Source of the DNA: Halochromatium roseum
GTDB taxonomy: Bacteria; Pseudomonadota; Gammaproteobacteria; Chromatiales; Chromatiaceae
NCBI RefSeq assembly: GCF_016653315.1
Contig: NZ_NHSH01000052.1
Span: forward strand, 29,737-93,736
Length of the DNA stretch: 64,000 nucleotides
Direction of reading: 5' to 3'
Part shown: in pieces, positions 28,571 through 39,388 of the stretch
Numbering within the stretch: the stretch's first letter is position 1
How the letters are laid out: each line of letters opens with the position of its first letter
Position numbers and translations under genes: made by a program
Notes under the pieces: model-generated
Database searches by the model: none
Seen by the model: only the letters and a program-made list of their open reading frames with translations
Told to the model about the DNA's origin: nothing

Positions 28571-28655
28571 GGAGGTTAACCTCGTGGGGGCTGAGCGCCC
28601 AACTGGAGTCCGTTCGGGATGGGAAGCGTAAGTGATGGACGGGTAGTGAAGACGG

Positions 28656-28689
28656 CCAGGAGTGGCACGTTTGCGCCGCTCCTGGTTTT
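28656..28689. other. Stem-loop between acs and the NYN gene
   Basis: CCAGGAG (28656) pairs with CTCCTGG (28679-28685), extended by GGC/GCC. TTTT follows on the plus strand only. It lies just after the acs stop on the minus strand, where no T run follows the stem, so a terminator role for acs is uncertain. Confidence 0.4.
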
Positions 28690-28700
28690 GGACTCTGTTG

Positions 28701-30647
<1,947 letters not shown>

Positions 30648-30772
30648 AATGTTGAGTCCTCCTCGGGCGGCTCTGCGGTGACAAATGCGGTGTCCGTTCC
30701 GCTCGTTGGGTCAGGATGCGTCAATAACGCTTAACCCGTGAAGTCTAAACCCTCGCCCGCAACGCTGCCAGA

Positions 30773-31369
30773 TCAGCGGTCAGTGCGTTCCGCTAGTGCA
30801 ACCGTGTAATGCGCGCCCTGCTTGAGCTTGTCGTAGTTGCCGAAGACCTCTTGCAGGTTGCGCTTGATGAACGCGCGCAGGCCGCTGATGGTGACCAGAT
30901 AGAGTCGGCCGCCGGGGCGGAGGCGGGCGTGGGCATCGTGCAGCAGGATCGAGAGCAACTCCTTGCCGACCTTGGCAGGTATGTTGCTCGCGATGAGGTC
31001 GAAGCGGGCCTTGGGTGGTAACTGATCGAAACCGTTGCTCAGTAGGCTGCTGGCGTTGCCCAGGTTATTCAGCGTCGCGTTGCGCTGGGCATAGTCGACG
31101 GCGACGAAGTCCTTGTCGACCATCAGGGTCTGGCCGTGGGGGGCTAATGCCGCGAGGGTCAGCCCGATCGGGCCATAGCCGCAGCCGAGATCGAGGCAGT
31201 CGGCCGTTGGCTCGATCTTGAGATGTTGGAGGAGCAGACGCGTGCCTTCATCGATCTCGCGCGGTGAAAACAGACCCCAGGTCGATTCGAACCTCAGCCG
31301 GTGTCCGCGCAGCTCGGCCTCGAACTGAATTGGGGTGCGGAGGGCTGCGAGTTGGTCAGGGGCAAGCAT
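30773..31369 (-). CDS. RsmC-like class I SAM methyltransferase
   Basis: The 198-residue protein has the SAM loop DLGCGYGPIGLTLA near residue 60 and a motif IV SNIPAKVG where RsmC-type enzymes have NPPFH. This is the MTS small methyltransferase domain that modifies guanine N2 in rRNA (RsmC/RlmG group). The N-terminal pseudo-domain of full-length RsmC is missing, so this is a single-domain form. Substrate not certain. Confidence 0.75.
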   Translation of the reverse strand: MLAPDQLAALRTPIQFEAELRGHRLRFESTWGLFSPREIDEGTRLLLQHLKIEPTADCLDLGCGYGPIGLTLAALAPHGQTLMVDKDFVAVDYAQRNATLNNLGNASSLLSNGFDQLPPKARFDLIASNIPAKVGKELLSILLHDAHARLRPGGRLYLVTISGLRAFIKRNLQEVFGNYDKLKQGAHYTVALAERTDR

Positions 31370-31472
31370 CTGGCGGACGATCCAATCAATGAAAAGCGCC
31401 TAGTCTACAGGGCTATGTCGCGAGCGCGTTGGCTAGACTAGGGGATCGACTTGATCAATGCGGAGGGGTTCG

Positions 31473-32816
31473 ATGTCCGATCTCGCCGGCCAGCTCGAGA
31501 TTCGCCTCGATCGGCGCACTGGTGCCGTCGCGATTGGCTCGACTCGTCCGGTCACTGCGTCACGTGTCTTCGCCGGTAAGTCGCCTGCTGAAGTGGTGCG
31601 TCAGTTGCCAGCGTTGTTTAGCCTTTGCGGCACAGCGCAGGCGGCAGCCTGTATCGGGGCCTGCGAGCAGGCACTTGGGCAACAACCGAGCGCGGCGGTC
31701 TTGGCGCGTCGCCAAGCCTTGATTCACGCCGAGACGATCAAGGAGCACCTGTGGCGATTGTTGCTGGATTGGCCAAGGATGCTTGATTGCAAAACGGAAT
31801 CAACTGCAGCTATCAACGCCAACGCCAACGCCAACGCCAACGCCAACGCCAACGCCAACGCCAACGCCCGAGCATCGGCTCTAGCCTTGCCGCCTGCGGC
31901 CTCTGCGATGCCAAGCGTCATGCAGGCCTTCATGGCGTTCCGGCAGGCCCAGCAGGCGGCCGGCGACCCATTTTCATTGGATCAGCAACAGGCTGAGCGT
32001 GGCGCTGTTGCAGCGATTGATTCCCGCAGGCTCCTGGACCTGGTGATCGATCAGGCGCTAGGAACGGCGCCTGCCGATTGGCTCGATGCGGTGGATCGTC
32101 TCGCCAGCCTGCGCCGCTGGGCGGAGCAGACCAAGACGCCGGCCGCTGGCCTGGTGCGCGTCTTAGTGGCGCAGGGGCTAGCTGGCTGTGGTGTGAGCGC
32201 TGTCCCAAGGCTGCCGGGTTCAGCCTGTCAACAGCTCGCGTGGTCATTGGCGAGCGCTGAGGCTGATGCCTTTATCGCCGCGCCGCAGTGGCAGCAAGAA
32301 TGCGCTGAAACGGGCCCCTTGGCACGCGTTGCCGCGCAGCCGCTGATCGCTGACCTGCTCGCGCGGCATGGCAACGGCTTGCTCACGCGGCTAGCCGCGC
32401 TTTTGGTTGATTTGGCGCAGAGCGCCCGTGGGCTCGAGACGCTGCTCGATACGCGGATGGAAGATGCCAGCGACGCGATAGGGTGCGATGCCGCCGTCGA
32501 TGTTGGCGCGGATGTCGGTGTGAATGCTGGCTCTCGCCCAGGCCGAGACGGCAGACTCGGCACCGGCACCGGCGTTGGCTTTGCCGAAGCCGCCCGTGGC
32601 TTGCTCGTGCACCGGGTCACCATTACCAATGGACGTGTGGAGCACTATCAGATCCTGGCACCGACCGAGTGGAATTTTCACCCGCAAGGCGTTGTCGCTC
32701 AGTCACTCACCGCGATCGTGCGCAGTGGTGCCGAGGGAAGCGAGCTCGAGCGGCTGGCGCGACTCCATATCACCGCGGTCGATCCCTGTGTCGACTACCA
32801 ACTTTCTGTATCCTGA
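31473..32816 (+). CDS. HupK-like hydrogenase accessory protein
   Basis: The 447-residue protein starts at ATG 31473 after GGAGGGG. It resembles a degenerate [NiFe]-hydrogenase large subunit. The first metal motif has become LFSLCGTAQAAACIGACE and the second is AVDPCVDYQLSV at the C-terminus, so each CxxC pair keeps only its first Cys. The HAETIKEHLWRLLLDWP and VEHYQILAPTEWNFHP blocks are typical of HupK/HoxV. Such proteins are thought to act as scaffolds for loading the Fe(CN)2CO group. Residues 115-132 are nine Asn-Ala pairs from a 6-bp repeat. It heads the hypCDE operon. Confidence 0.8.
   Translation: MSDLAGQLEIRLDRRTGAVAIGSTRPVTASRVFAGKSPAEVVRQLPALFSLCGTAQAAACIGACEQALGQQPSAAVLARRQALIHAETIKEHLWRLLLDWPRMLDCKTESTAAINANANANANANANANANARASALALPPAASAMPSVMQAFMAFRQAQQAAGDPFSLDQQQAERGAVAAIDSRRLLDLVIDQALGTAPADWLDAVDRLASLRRWAEQTKTPAAGLVRVLVAQGLAGCGVSAVPRLPGSACQQLAWSLASAEADAFIAAPQWQQECAETGPLARVAAQPLIADLLARHGNGLLTRLAALLVDLAQSARGLETLLDTRMEDASDAIGCDAAVDVGADVGVNAGSRPGRDGRLGTGTGVGFAEAARGLLVHRVTITNGRVEHYQILAPTEWNFHPQGVVAQSLTAIVRSGAEGSELERLARLHITAVDPCVDYQLSVS
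31815..31868 (+). repeat. Hexanucleotide tandem repeat (AACGCC)9 inside the hupK-like gene
   Basis: Nine perfect copies of AACGCC encode (Asn-Ala)9. The unit keeps the reading frame whatever the copy number. The array sits between the two hydrogenase-like halves of the protein. Confidence 0.97.
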
Positions 32817-32862
32817 TCACCACTCCATTACTCGTCGCTCAGCCTAAGTCGGAGCACCGTTT

Positions 32863-33129
32863 ATGTGTCTTGCCATACCCGCCCAGATTCTTGAGATCGA
32901 TCAGGCTGCCGATACCGGCACCGTGTCGCTTGGCGGCGTTCGTCGGCCGGTCTCCCTAGCGCTGATCGAGGATGCCGAGATCGGTGACTTCGTGCTCGTC
33001 CACGTTGGCTATGCCTTGAATAAGATCAGCGCCGAGGAGGCCGAGCGCACCCTGGCCATGATGCGCGAGATCGGTGAACTCGCAGAACAGGCGGACGTGC
33101 TCGCTGCAGCGCAAGCGGAGATCAACTGA
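32863..33129 (+). CDS. hypC: Hydrogenase maturation chaperone HypC
   Basis: HypC carries the Fe(CN)2CO group with HypD and hands it to the large-subunit precursor. It has 88 residues and begins MCLAIPAQI, so the essential Cys2 is in place. VSLGGVRRPVSLALI and VGDFVLVHVGYALNK-type sequence (IGDFVLVHVGYALNK) follow. Its stop shares one base with the hypD start. Confidence 0.96.
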   Translation: MCLAIPAQILEIDQAADTGTVSLGGVRRPVSLALIEDAEIGDFVLVHVGYALNKISAEEAERTLAMMREIGELAEQADVLAAAQAEIN

Positions 33130-34361
33130 TGAAATATATCGATGAGTTTCGCGACGGCGAATTGGCCCGGGGGTTGGCTCGGACCATTGCCGCCGAGGCT
33201 GACCCGGATCGAACCTATCGGTTGATGGAATTCTGTGGTGGCCACACCCATGCCATCTACCGCTATGGCGTGCAGGATCTGATGCCCGCGAATGTGCGCT
33301 TTGTGCACGGCCCCGGCTGTCCGGTCTGCGTGCTGCCGATGGCGCGCATCGATCAGGCGATTGCGATGGCTGTCGAACATGGAGTCACGCTTTGCACCTA
33401 CGGTGATCTGATGCGGGTGCCGGCCAGCGAGCGCAACAGCCTGCTCAAGGCCAAGGCGGGCGGGGCCGACATTCGGATGATCTATTCGACGCAGGATGCG
33501 CTAGCGATCGCACGTCAGGCGCCGGAGCGCCAGGTCGTGCTGTTTGCGATCGGCTTCGAGACGACGACCCCGCCTACTGCGGTGGCGCTTAAGGTTGCGC
33601 GTGCCGAGCGACTGAAGAACTTCGCGGTGTTCTGCAACCATGTGCTGACGCCGCCCGCGCTGGCGACGATTCTGGCTTCGGGCGGTGAGGGGGGCGTACA
33701 GCTCGATGGCATCCTCGGCCCCTCGCATGTCAGCATCGTGATCGGCAGCCGGCCCTACGAGTTCGTCCCTCAGACCTTCGGTAAACCGGTAGTGATCGCT
33801 GGCTTCGAGCCCCTGGATGTGATGCAGAGTGCGCTGATGCTGATCCGCCAGATCAACGCTGGCCAGTCGTCGGTGGAGAACCAATACATCCGCGCCGTGA
33901 ACCGCGACGGCAACCCGAAGGCCCAAGCCCTGATGACTGAGGTCTTCAGCCCACGCGAGACCTTCGAATGGCGCGGACTCGGCTTCTTGCCGGCGAGTGC
34001 GCTACGGATTGCCGACGCCTATACTGAGTTCGATGCCGAGCAGCGCTTTGCGGTCGCGCCCAGCAGTGGTCGAGAGATCAAGGGCTGCGAATGCCCGAGC
34101 GTGCTGCGCGGCGTGATGGAACCGACCGATTGCAAGCTCTTCGGCACCGTCTGCACACCAGAGAATCCAATGGGGGCCTGTATGGTGTCGTCAGAAGGGG
34201 CCTGTGCGGCCTATTGGAGCTACGGCCGCTTCAGGGCGCCAGCCAGCCCGTCTGCCGTCGGGGCTGACGTCGGATCGGGCGTGGCTGCAACGCTGGCGGC
34301 GCCGGCGAACCTGCCTGCCGCGAGTGCCCCAACCCGACGTAATTCGGCGGTGAGCGCCTAA
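33129..34361 (+). CDS. hypD: Hydrogenase maturation protein HypD
   Basis: HypD holds a [4Fe-4S] cluster and, with HypC, assembles the iron-cyanide-CO unit. The 410-residue protein has the invariant FCGGHTHAIYRYG, GPGCPVCVLP and GFETTTPPTA. The cluster region is GCECPSVLRGVMEPTDC ... CTPENPMGACMVSSEGACAAYW. A tail of about 35 Ala/Pro-rich residues is longer than usual. TAATG joins it to hypE. Confidence 0.97.
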   Translation: MKYIDEFRDGELARGLARTIAAEADPDRTYRLMEFCGGHTHAIYRYGVQDLMPANVRFVHGPGCPVCVLPMARIDQAIAMAVEHGVTLCTYGDLMRVPASERNSLLKAKAGGADIRMIYSTQDALAIARQAPERQVVLFAIGFETTTPPTAVALKVARAERLKNFAVFCNHVLTPPALATILASGGEGGVQLDGILGPSHVSIVIGSRPYEFVPQTFGKPVVIAGFEPLDVMQSALMLIRQINAGQSSVENQYIRAVNRDGNPKAQALMTEVFSPRETFEWRGLGFLPASALRIADAYTEFDAEQRFAVAPSSGREIKGCECPSVLRGVMEPTDCKLFGTVCTPENPMGACMVSSEGACAAYWSYGRFRAPASPSAVGADVGSGVAATLAAPANLPAASAPTRRNSAVSA

Positions 34362-35482
34362 TGGCTGCTCCGCTCAATCCGTCTTTAACTGAGGGCCAAT
34401 GCGCTGAGCGCTCCAGCGCCTCCGTCTCAGCCTCTGCGCCAGCAGCGCGTCGCTTCGCCGGACGGCTTGATCTCAAGCGCGGCGCAATCGATATGAGCCA
34501 CGGCAGTGGTGGCCGCGCCATGGCGCAGCTGATCGACGAACTCTTCCGGGTGCATCTGGATAACCCGCTGCTGGCGCAAGGCAATGATCAGGCGCTGTTC
34601 AGGCCTCCGCCCGGACGCTTGGTCACCAGCACCGACGGCCATGTGATCTCGCCGCTGTTCTTCCCCGGCGGGGACATTGGTGCGCTGGCGGTGCATGGCA
34701 CCGTCAACGATGTCGCCATGGCCGGTGCACGCCCGCTTTATCTGACCGCGAGCTTCATCCTCGAAGAGGGGCTGCCGCTGGCGGATCTGGAGCGCATCGT
34801 CTCGAGCATGGGGGCGGCTGCGCATGCGGCCGGTGTGCAAGTCATCGCTGGTGATACCAAGGTGGTGGAGCGTGGCAAGGGCGATGGCTGCTTTATCTCC
34901 ACCACCGGCATCGGCGTGGTGCCGGATGGCATTCAGATCTCTGGTGACCTGGCCCGCCCCGGCGATGCCATCCTGGTTAGCGGCAGCATGGGTGATCATG
35001 GCGTGGCGATCTTGTCGAAACGCGAGAACCTCGGCTTCGAGACCGAGATCGTCTCCGACTGTCAGGCCTTGAATGATCTGGTCGCGGTGATGATCACGGC
35101 CGTGCCGAGCATCCACTGTCTGCGCGATCCAACTCGCGGCGGACTGGCGACCACGCTCAATGAGCTTGCGCTGCAATCGCAGGTTGGTATGCAGATTCAG
35201 GAGCCGTTGATCCCGGTCCGACCTGAAGTCAGTGCTGCTTGCGAGTTGCTCGGACTCGATCCGCTCTATGTCGCCAATGAGGGCAAGCTGATTGCGATCT
35301 GTCCCGGGGATCAGGCGGAGGCGCTACTCGCCGTGATGCGCGCGCATCCGAAGGGGCGTGACGCTGCGATCATCGGGCAGGTGGTCGAGGACGCGCATCA
35401 TTTCGTGCAGATGGAGACGGCCTTTGGCGGTAGTCGGATCGTCGACTGGCTGGCTGGCGAACAGTTGCCGCGGATCTGCTGA
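34361..35482 (+). CDS. hypE: Hydrogenase maturation protein HypE
   Basis: HypE dehydrates a carbamoyl group on its C-terminal Cys to the cyanide ligand of the active site. The 373 residues end in PRIC, the required tail. MSHGSGGRAMAQLI, GTVNDVAMAGARPLYLT and RDPTRGGLATTLNE are the AIR-synthase-like fold motifs. The first 33 residues are a Ser/Ala-rich extension absent from most HypE, so an internal start is possible, although the ATG overlaps the hypD stop. hypA, hypB and hypF are not in the window. Confidence 0.96.
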   Translation: MAAPLNPSLTEGQCAERSSASVSASAPAARRFAGRLDLKRGAIDMSHGSGGRAMAQLIDELFRVHLDNPLLAQGNDQALFRPPPGRLVTSTDGHVISPLFFPGGDIGALAVHGTVNDVAMAGARPLYLTASFILEEGLPLADLERIVSSMGAAAHAAGVQVIAGDTKVVERGKGDGCFISTTGIGVVPDGIQISGDLARPGDAILVSGSMGDHGVAILSKRENLGFETEIVSDCQALNDLVAVMITAVPSIHCLRDPTRGGLATTLNELALQSQVGMQIQEPLIPVRPEVSAACELLGLDPLYVANEGKLIAICPGDQAEALLAVMRAHPKGRDAAIIGQVVEDAHHFVQMETAFGGSRIVDWLAGEQLPRIC

Positions 35483-35495
35483 GCCAATCTGCTGG

Positions 35496-35512
35496 GCGCC
35501 ACGTCGTGGCGC
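35496..35512. other. Perfect palindromic stem between convergent hypE and HDOD gene
   Basis: GCGCCACG and CGTGGCGC flank a single T. A shared terminator stem is plausible because the flanking genes converge here, but no T run follows on either strand. Confidence 0.4.
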
Positions 35513-35535
35513 AAACCTCCGCTAGCCTTCGAGCC

Positions 35536-36759
35536 TTAGTCGTTTTTGAGCCCAAACACCCGACGAAGCTCCTTTAGGGCCGTGGCGTTGTTCTCGATCT
35601 CGATGATCCCCTGGCCTTCCTCCGGAATTGAGAGCTTCAAAACCTCAAATGCCGGTACCTCGCTGGCCGACGGATATTCAAGGCCTTCTTCGCGGGCAGT
35701 GGCCCAGCGCGCAACTAACGCAATGCTGGCATAGTCGGGCTCTGCCGCACGGTAAGACCAGTTGTTGCTATTTTCGGCCACCTTGATCATGTCTGCGCCC
35801 AATCCCCAATAGCTGATGACAAGCACGCCGATGATGCCCTGTAGCTTTGCCACCATCTCATTAAGCTTAACCGTGCCGGCGTATTCCGGTCGCTTGTCGA
35901 GAAAACGAATGATCGGCACTGCGCCGATGTTGGAGATCAAGCCGGCGAGCAGCGCCCGTTCCGGGTTTAAGAGCTTGAGCTCATTGGAGAGGATCTGGCT
36001 GAAAATGGCGCAATGAGCGCTCTCATTCCAAACCTTGAGCATGGCGTCACGACATTCTTTGCGTCGTGCGGTGAAGGCTTGGCGGAGGGCGAGGTTCGTT
36101 GCCAGCTTGCGGGTATTGTCAAAGCCAATGCGAATGACTGCATCGCGTACCGAGGAGATCTCCTTTGCGGCGCGAAAAATCGGGCTATTGGTGGTGTGCA
36201 GGAGTGCGCCGGCGACCGTACCATCGCTTTGAATGAGCTTGGTCAGCTCATCGATGCCCACCTCGGGGTCTCGGGTCAGTTGCTGAATCTGCAAGGCGAC
36301 TTCCGGGCGAGCCGGCAGCTCAAGGCAATTGGCGTCGATCAGCTCATAGAGCTCGCGAAGAAAATCGCTCTCGGCATCGTCGAGCTCGATGTCGCTGACC
36401 TCGAGTGCGGTATCCGGCTCAAGCGCCTCGAGTGCATAGACTGGCAAGCGCAATAACAAACAGGTGGTGTCTGCCAACACCAAATCGTCATCGCTTCCCT
36501 CGTGCTCGAACAGCTCGACGGGTGCACTCAGGCCGAGACAACTATCGATCTGGCGCTCAACGCCATCGTAGCGGCAAAGCGCATGGCCATCGGCCAGGAA
36601 GAGCCTGAGCGCATGGAGATCGCGCCGATAGATCCGCCAGTTCGGCTCTACCGGGATCAGCTGGCATTGATCGGCGAGCTGCTGCAGCTGCATTTCCGAC
36701 AGCTTGCTTGTCAGGCTGATCTGAGCCAGTAGATCTACAATGTCAGGACGTTTCGGCAT
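35536..36759 (-). CDS. HDOD-domain signalling protein
   Basis: The 407-residue protein has an N-terminal region (1-130) that resembles a cyclic-nucleotide-binding-like beta roll but lacks a clear phosphate-binding cassette. An HDOD domain follows (about 150-350), with ELPARPEVALQIQQLTRDPEVGIDELTKLIQ-type opening sequence and SVRDAVIRIGFDNTRKLATNLALRQ. HDOD domains are non-catalytic HD relatives found in signalling and stress proteins. The partner is unknown. It is a single gene, convergent with hypE. Confidence 0.78.
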   Translation of the reverse strand: MPKRPDIVDLLAQISLTSKLSEMQLQQLADQCQLIPVEPNWRIYRRDLHALRLFLADGHALCRYDGVERQIDSCLGLSAPVELFEHEGSDDDLVLADTTCLLLRLPVYALEALEPDTALEVSDIELDDAESDFLRELYELIDANCLELPARPEVALQIQQLTRDPEVGIDELTKLIQSDGTVAGALLHTTNSPIFRAAKEISSVRDAVIRIGFDNTRKLATNLALRQAFTARRKECRDAMLKVWNESAHCAIFSQILSNELKLLNPERALLAGLISNIGAVPIIRFLDKRPEYAGTVKLNEMVAKLQGIIGVLVISYWGLGADMIKVAENSNNWSYRAAEPDYASIALVARWATAREEGLEYPSASEVPAFEVLKLSIPEEGQGIIEIENNATALKELRRVFGLKND

Positions 36760-36857
36760 AGAGGTCTCCTAAGCAACGGTGCACAAACAACCTGAGCAGG
36801 TGATTGGCTCGGCCGCGATTGTTCCACCCGACTGTGGAGGTCGTTTTTGCAGCGTTA

Positions 36858-37225
36858 CTAACGCAGTGAGCTCAGCACGCGCACCACATTCATGGTGGCG
36901 GTAAAGAAGTCGTCGCTGGGGTGGGCTTTGCAATGGTTCAGGGTACGCCGCATCAGGGTTTCGATGCCGGAGCCGCTGAGCACATCTTCATCGAGTGCGA
37001 GGCTGAGCCCGGAGACGAAGCCTGCCGCCCAATCTTGGTAGCGCTGGTACTCGGCTGGGTTGCCAGCATCGGCTGCAGCACTAGCTTGCTCATACTCGGT
37101 GCAGCTGCGGACGCCGTAACCCCAGAGCGCTGGATTCAGGGCGAACGCGCTCGGACTGATGCAGGTTACCAGCAGCGCGAGCGCGATGGCACGCGCCGGC
37201 TTTTTTCTAGGGCGGCTTGAATCAT
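36858..37225 (-). CDS. Small secreted protein, start requires a -1 frameshift
   Basis: The frame ending at 36858 encodes KKPARAIALALLVTC, a signal peptide ending SAFA, and then a mature part with two Cys (RSCTEYEQA and LNHCKAHPSDD), reminiscent of HdeA-like small periplasmic proteins. That frame has no start codon near the signal peptide. ATG 37225 opens a neighbouring frame (MIQAALEK) that would join it exactly with a -1 shift, or one extra A, at the six-A run 37201-37206. It may be a frameshift mutation, a sequencing error or recoding. The family is uncertain. Confidence 0.6.
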
Positions 37226-37292
37226 GCTGAGCTGCTAATATTTCGCCCTTTGTGCCTGCATCCTGCGGGCCCTGTGGAGGTCGGCACCCTCG

Positions 37293-38516
37293 ATGCGCCT
37301 GTTGATGATCTCGGATGTCTACTTCCCCCGCGTCAATGGGGTCTCGACGTCGATCCAGACGGTTGGGCGCGAACTCGTCCAAAAGGGCCATCAGGTCACG
37401 CTGATCACGCCCAGCTATGGCTCTGAGCGCGACGCTGTTTCGGACCCGTTTGAGGTCATCCGCATCCCCTCGCGCTACCTGCCGTTCGACCCCGAAGATC
37501 GCATCATGCGTTGGGGGCGGTTGCTGCAACATCGAGCGGGATTGCGCGCGCAGCGCTTCGACTTGGTTCACATCCACACCCCCTTCATTGCCCACTACGC
37601 TGGTCTTGCATTAGCCCGTTGGCTCGAGCTTCCAGTGGTGGAAAGCTACCATACCTTCTTCGAGCAATACCTGGATAAGTACATCCCGCTGGTGCCCAGT
37701 GCCTGGCTGCGCTACGCCGCGCGGCGCTTCTCCGCCGCCCAATGCAACGACGTCGATGCGCTGGCGGTGCCCTCCCGGGTCATGCTCGAGGTGCTCAAGC
37801 GCTACGGTATCCAAACCCCCGCCGAGGTGGTGCCGACCGGGATCGATCTCGAGCAATTCGGACGGGGCGATGGAACGCGCTTTCGCCAACGTTGGGGCAT
37901 CGCCGCCAGCCGCCCGCTGCTCGTGCATGTCGGGCGCCTCGCCTTCGAGAAGAACTGCGCTTTTTTGCTGCGCATGCTGGTCCAGGTCAAGGCCGAGATC
38001 CCAGACGTTCTCTTGGTCATCGCCGGCGACGGTCCGGCGCTCAAGCGCCTGCAGCGTCTGCGTGACCAGCTCGATCTGCAGCGGCAAGTCCTTTTCACCG
38101 GCTACCTCGCCCGCGATGGCTCACTCGAAGACTGCTACCGGGCCGGAGACGCCTTTGTGTTTTCTTCGTGCACCGAGACCCAAGGTCTGGTGCTACTGGA
38201 ATCCATGGCCCTCGGCACGCCCGTGGTCGCGCTCGCCGAGATGGGCGCCGGCGAGGTGCTGCGCGACGGTGAAGGCTGCCTGATTGCCAAGCATGACGAG
38301 CGCCATTTTGCCGAGCAGTGCTTACGCTTACTGCGCGAGCCGGCGCTACGCGCGCGGCTCTCAACGCGTGCCCGCAGCTACGCCCGTAGCTGGTCGGCGC
38401 CGGTGCTCACCGAGCGCCTGATCGCGTTCTATGCCAGCACCTTGTATCGAGCTGAGGCCGCAAAGCAGCCAGCGAGCTGTGACGAAGAACCTGTTGTCGA
38501 TCTCGGGGAAGGATGA
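37293..38516 (+). CDS. GT4-family glycosyltransferase
   Basis: The 407-residue GT-B enzyme begins MRLLMISDVYFPRVNGVSTSI. The acceptor half has VHIHTPFIAHYAG and ESYHTFFEQYLDKY. The donor half has VHVGRLAFEKN, VIAGDGPALKRL and the EX7E-type motif in CTETQGLVLLESMALGTPVVA. It resembles the MgtA/diacylglycerol glucosyltransferase group, so a membrane lipid acceptor is likely but unproven. It is distantly similar to the enzyme at the left window edge. A decayed partial copy follows it directly. Confidence 0.87.
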   Translation: MRLLMISDVYFPRVNGVSTSIQTVGRELVQKGHQVTLITPSYGSERDAVSDPFEVIRIPSRYLPFDPEDRIMRWGRLLQHRAGLRAQRFDLVHIHTPFIAHYAGLALARWLELPVVESYHTFFEQYLDKYIPLVPSAWLRYAARRFSAAQCNDVDALAVPSRVMLEVLKRYGIQTPAEVVPTGIDLEQFGRGDGTRFRQRWGIAASRPLLVHVGRLAFEKNCAFLLRMLVQVKAEIPDVLLVIAGDGPALKRLQRLRDQLDLQRQVLFTGYLARDGSLEDCYRAGDAFVFSSCTETQGLVLLESMALGTPVVALAEMGAGEVLRDGEGCLIAKHDERHFAEQCLRLLREPALRARLSTRARSYARSWSAPVLTERLIAFYASTLYRAEAAKQPASCDEEPVVDLGEG

Positions 38517-38520
38517 AGCC

Positions 38521-38873
38521 TGGTGGAAAGCTATCACACCTGCTTCGAGCAATACCTCGACAAGTACATTCTGCTGGTGCCCAGCGCCTCGCTAGGCTAC
38601 CGGGGCATTGACCGGCAGCGCTCGCTGCTGGTACAGGTTGGGCGCCTTGCCTTCGAGAAGAACCGCGACTTTCTGCTGCGCATGCTGGTGCGGATCAAGG
38701 CCGCGATCCCCGACATCCTGTTCGTCATCACCGACGCCGAACAGTTGCGGGCGGAGGCGCTTCGGCAGCCGGCGAGCCGTCGCTCGAGTTGTGGCACCGT
38801 CAGCCTGCGACCAGAGTGCAACGGTCTCGAACCCCTAGAGGCAGATCCTGAGCCAAACCGGAGTCCATCATGA
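38521..38873 (+). pseudogene. Decayed partial copy of the preceding glycosyltransferase gene
   Basis: The open frame stitches together three separated pieces of the upstream gene: ESYHTCFEQYLDKYILLVPSAS (parent ESYHTFFEQYLDKYIPLVPSAW), LLVQVGRLAFEKNRDFLLRML (parent LLVHVGRLAFEKNCAFLLRML), and a final RAEALRQPAS (parent RAEAAKQPAS). The stretches between are lost. It is a tandem duplication with internal deletions. The frame survives into the first bases of sufE, so a short product could still be made. Confidence 0.85.
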
Positions 38874-39310
38874 ACACCGACGATGTCATCGACGCCTTCG
38901 AGCTACTCGACGATTGGGATGCGCGCTACGAGTTCATCGGTGAGCTGGCGCGGCAGCTGGTGCCACTGTCTGATGATGAGCATCGGGACAGCAATCTGGT
39001 CAAGGGCTGCAACACGCGCACCTGGCTGACCGCCGGCCCGAAGCCTGCTGACCCGACGCGAATCGAATACCGAGCCGCTGCCGAGACGCCGCTGGTGCAG
39101 GGGTTAGTCGCACTGCTGCTCGTCCCTTTTCAGCATCAGACGCCAGCGCAAGTGCTGAAGACCGACCCCAGCGACTATATCGGGCGACTCGGCCTGGCCG
39201 AGCACCTGAGTGCGAACCGGCGAGCCGGGATGGAGCATTTTCTTGAGCGTGTCTATCAACTCGCGCGTGCCCAGCAAGGTGCTGATCCTGAAAATTCAGC
39301 GTTGTCTTGA
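38870..39310 (+). CDS. sufE: Cysteine desulfuration protein SufE
   Basis: SufE accepts sulfane sulfur from SufS for Fe-S cluster building. The 146-residue protein has DDWDARYEFIGELARQLVPL near the N-terminus. The active Cys lies in NLVKGCNTRTWLT (VKGCxS/T-type motif) and IGRLGLAEHLSANRRAGM follows. No sufBCDS genes are adjacent; it follows the decayed glycosyltransferase copy. Confidence 0.93.
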   Translation: MNTDDVIDAFELLDDWDARYEFIGELARQLVPLSDDEHRDSNLVKGCNTRTWLTAGPKPADPTRIEYRAAAETPLVQGLVALLLVPFQHQTPAQVLKTDPSDYIGRLGLAEHLSANRRAGMEHFLERVYQLARAQQGADPENSALS

Positions 39311-39388
39311 CCTGGTGCTGGCTCACGGCTGGCGGTGAGCAGCGCCATGGTGTCGCCGGTGCCGAGGTGTCAGCGCCGAGAACGGGCG

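Noticed and set aside
31815..31868. Direct repeats as a possible CRISPR array
   Set aside because: Unit and spacing are a simple hexamer run with no spacers; no cas genes are in the window.
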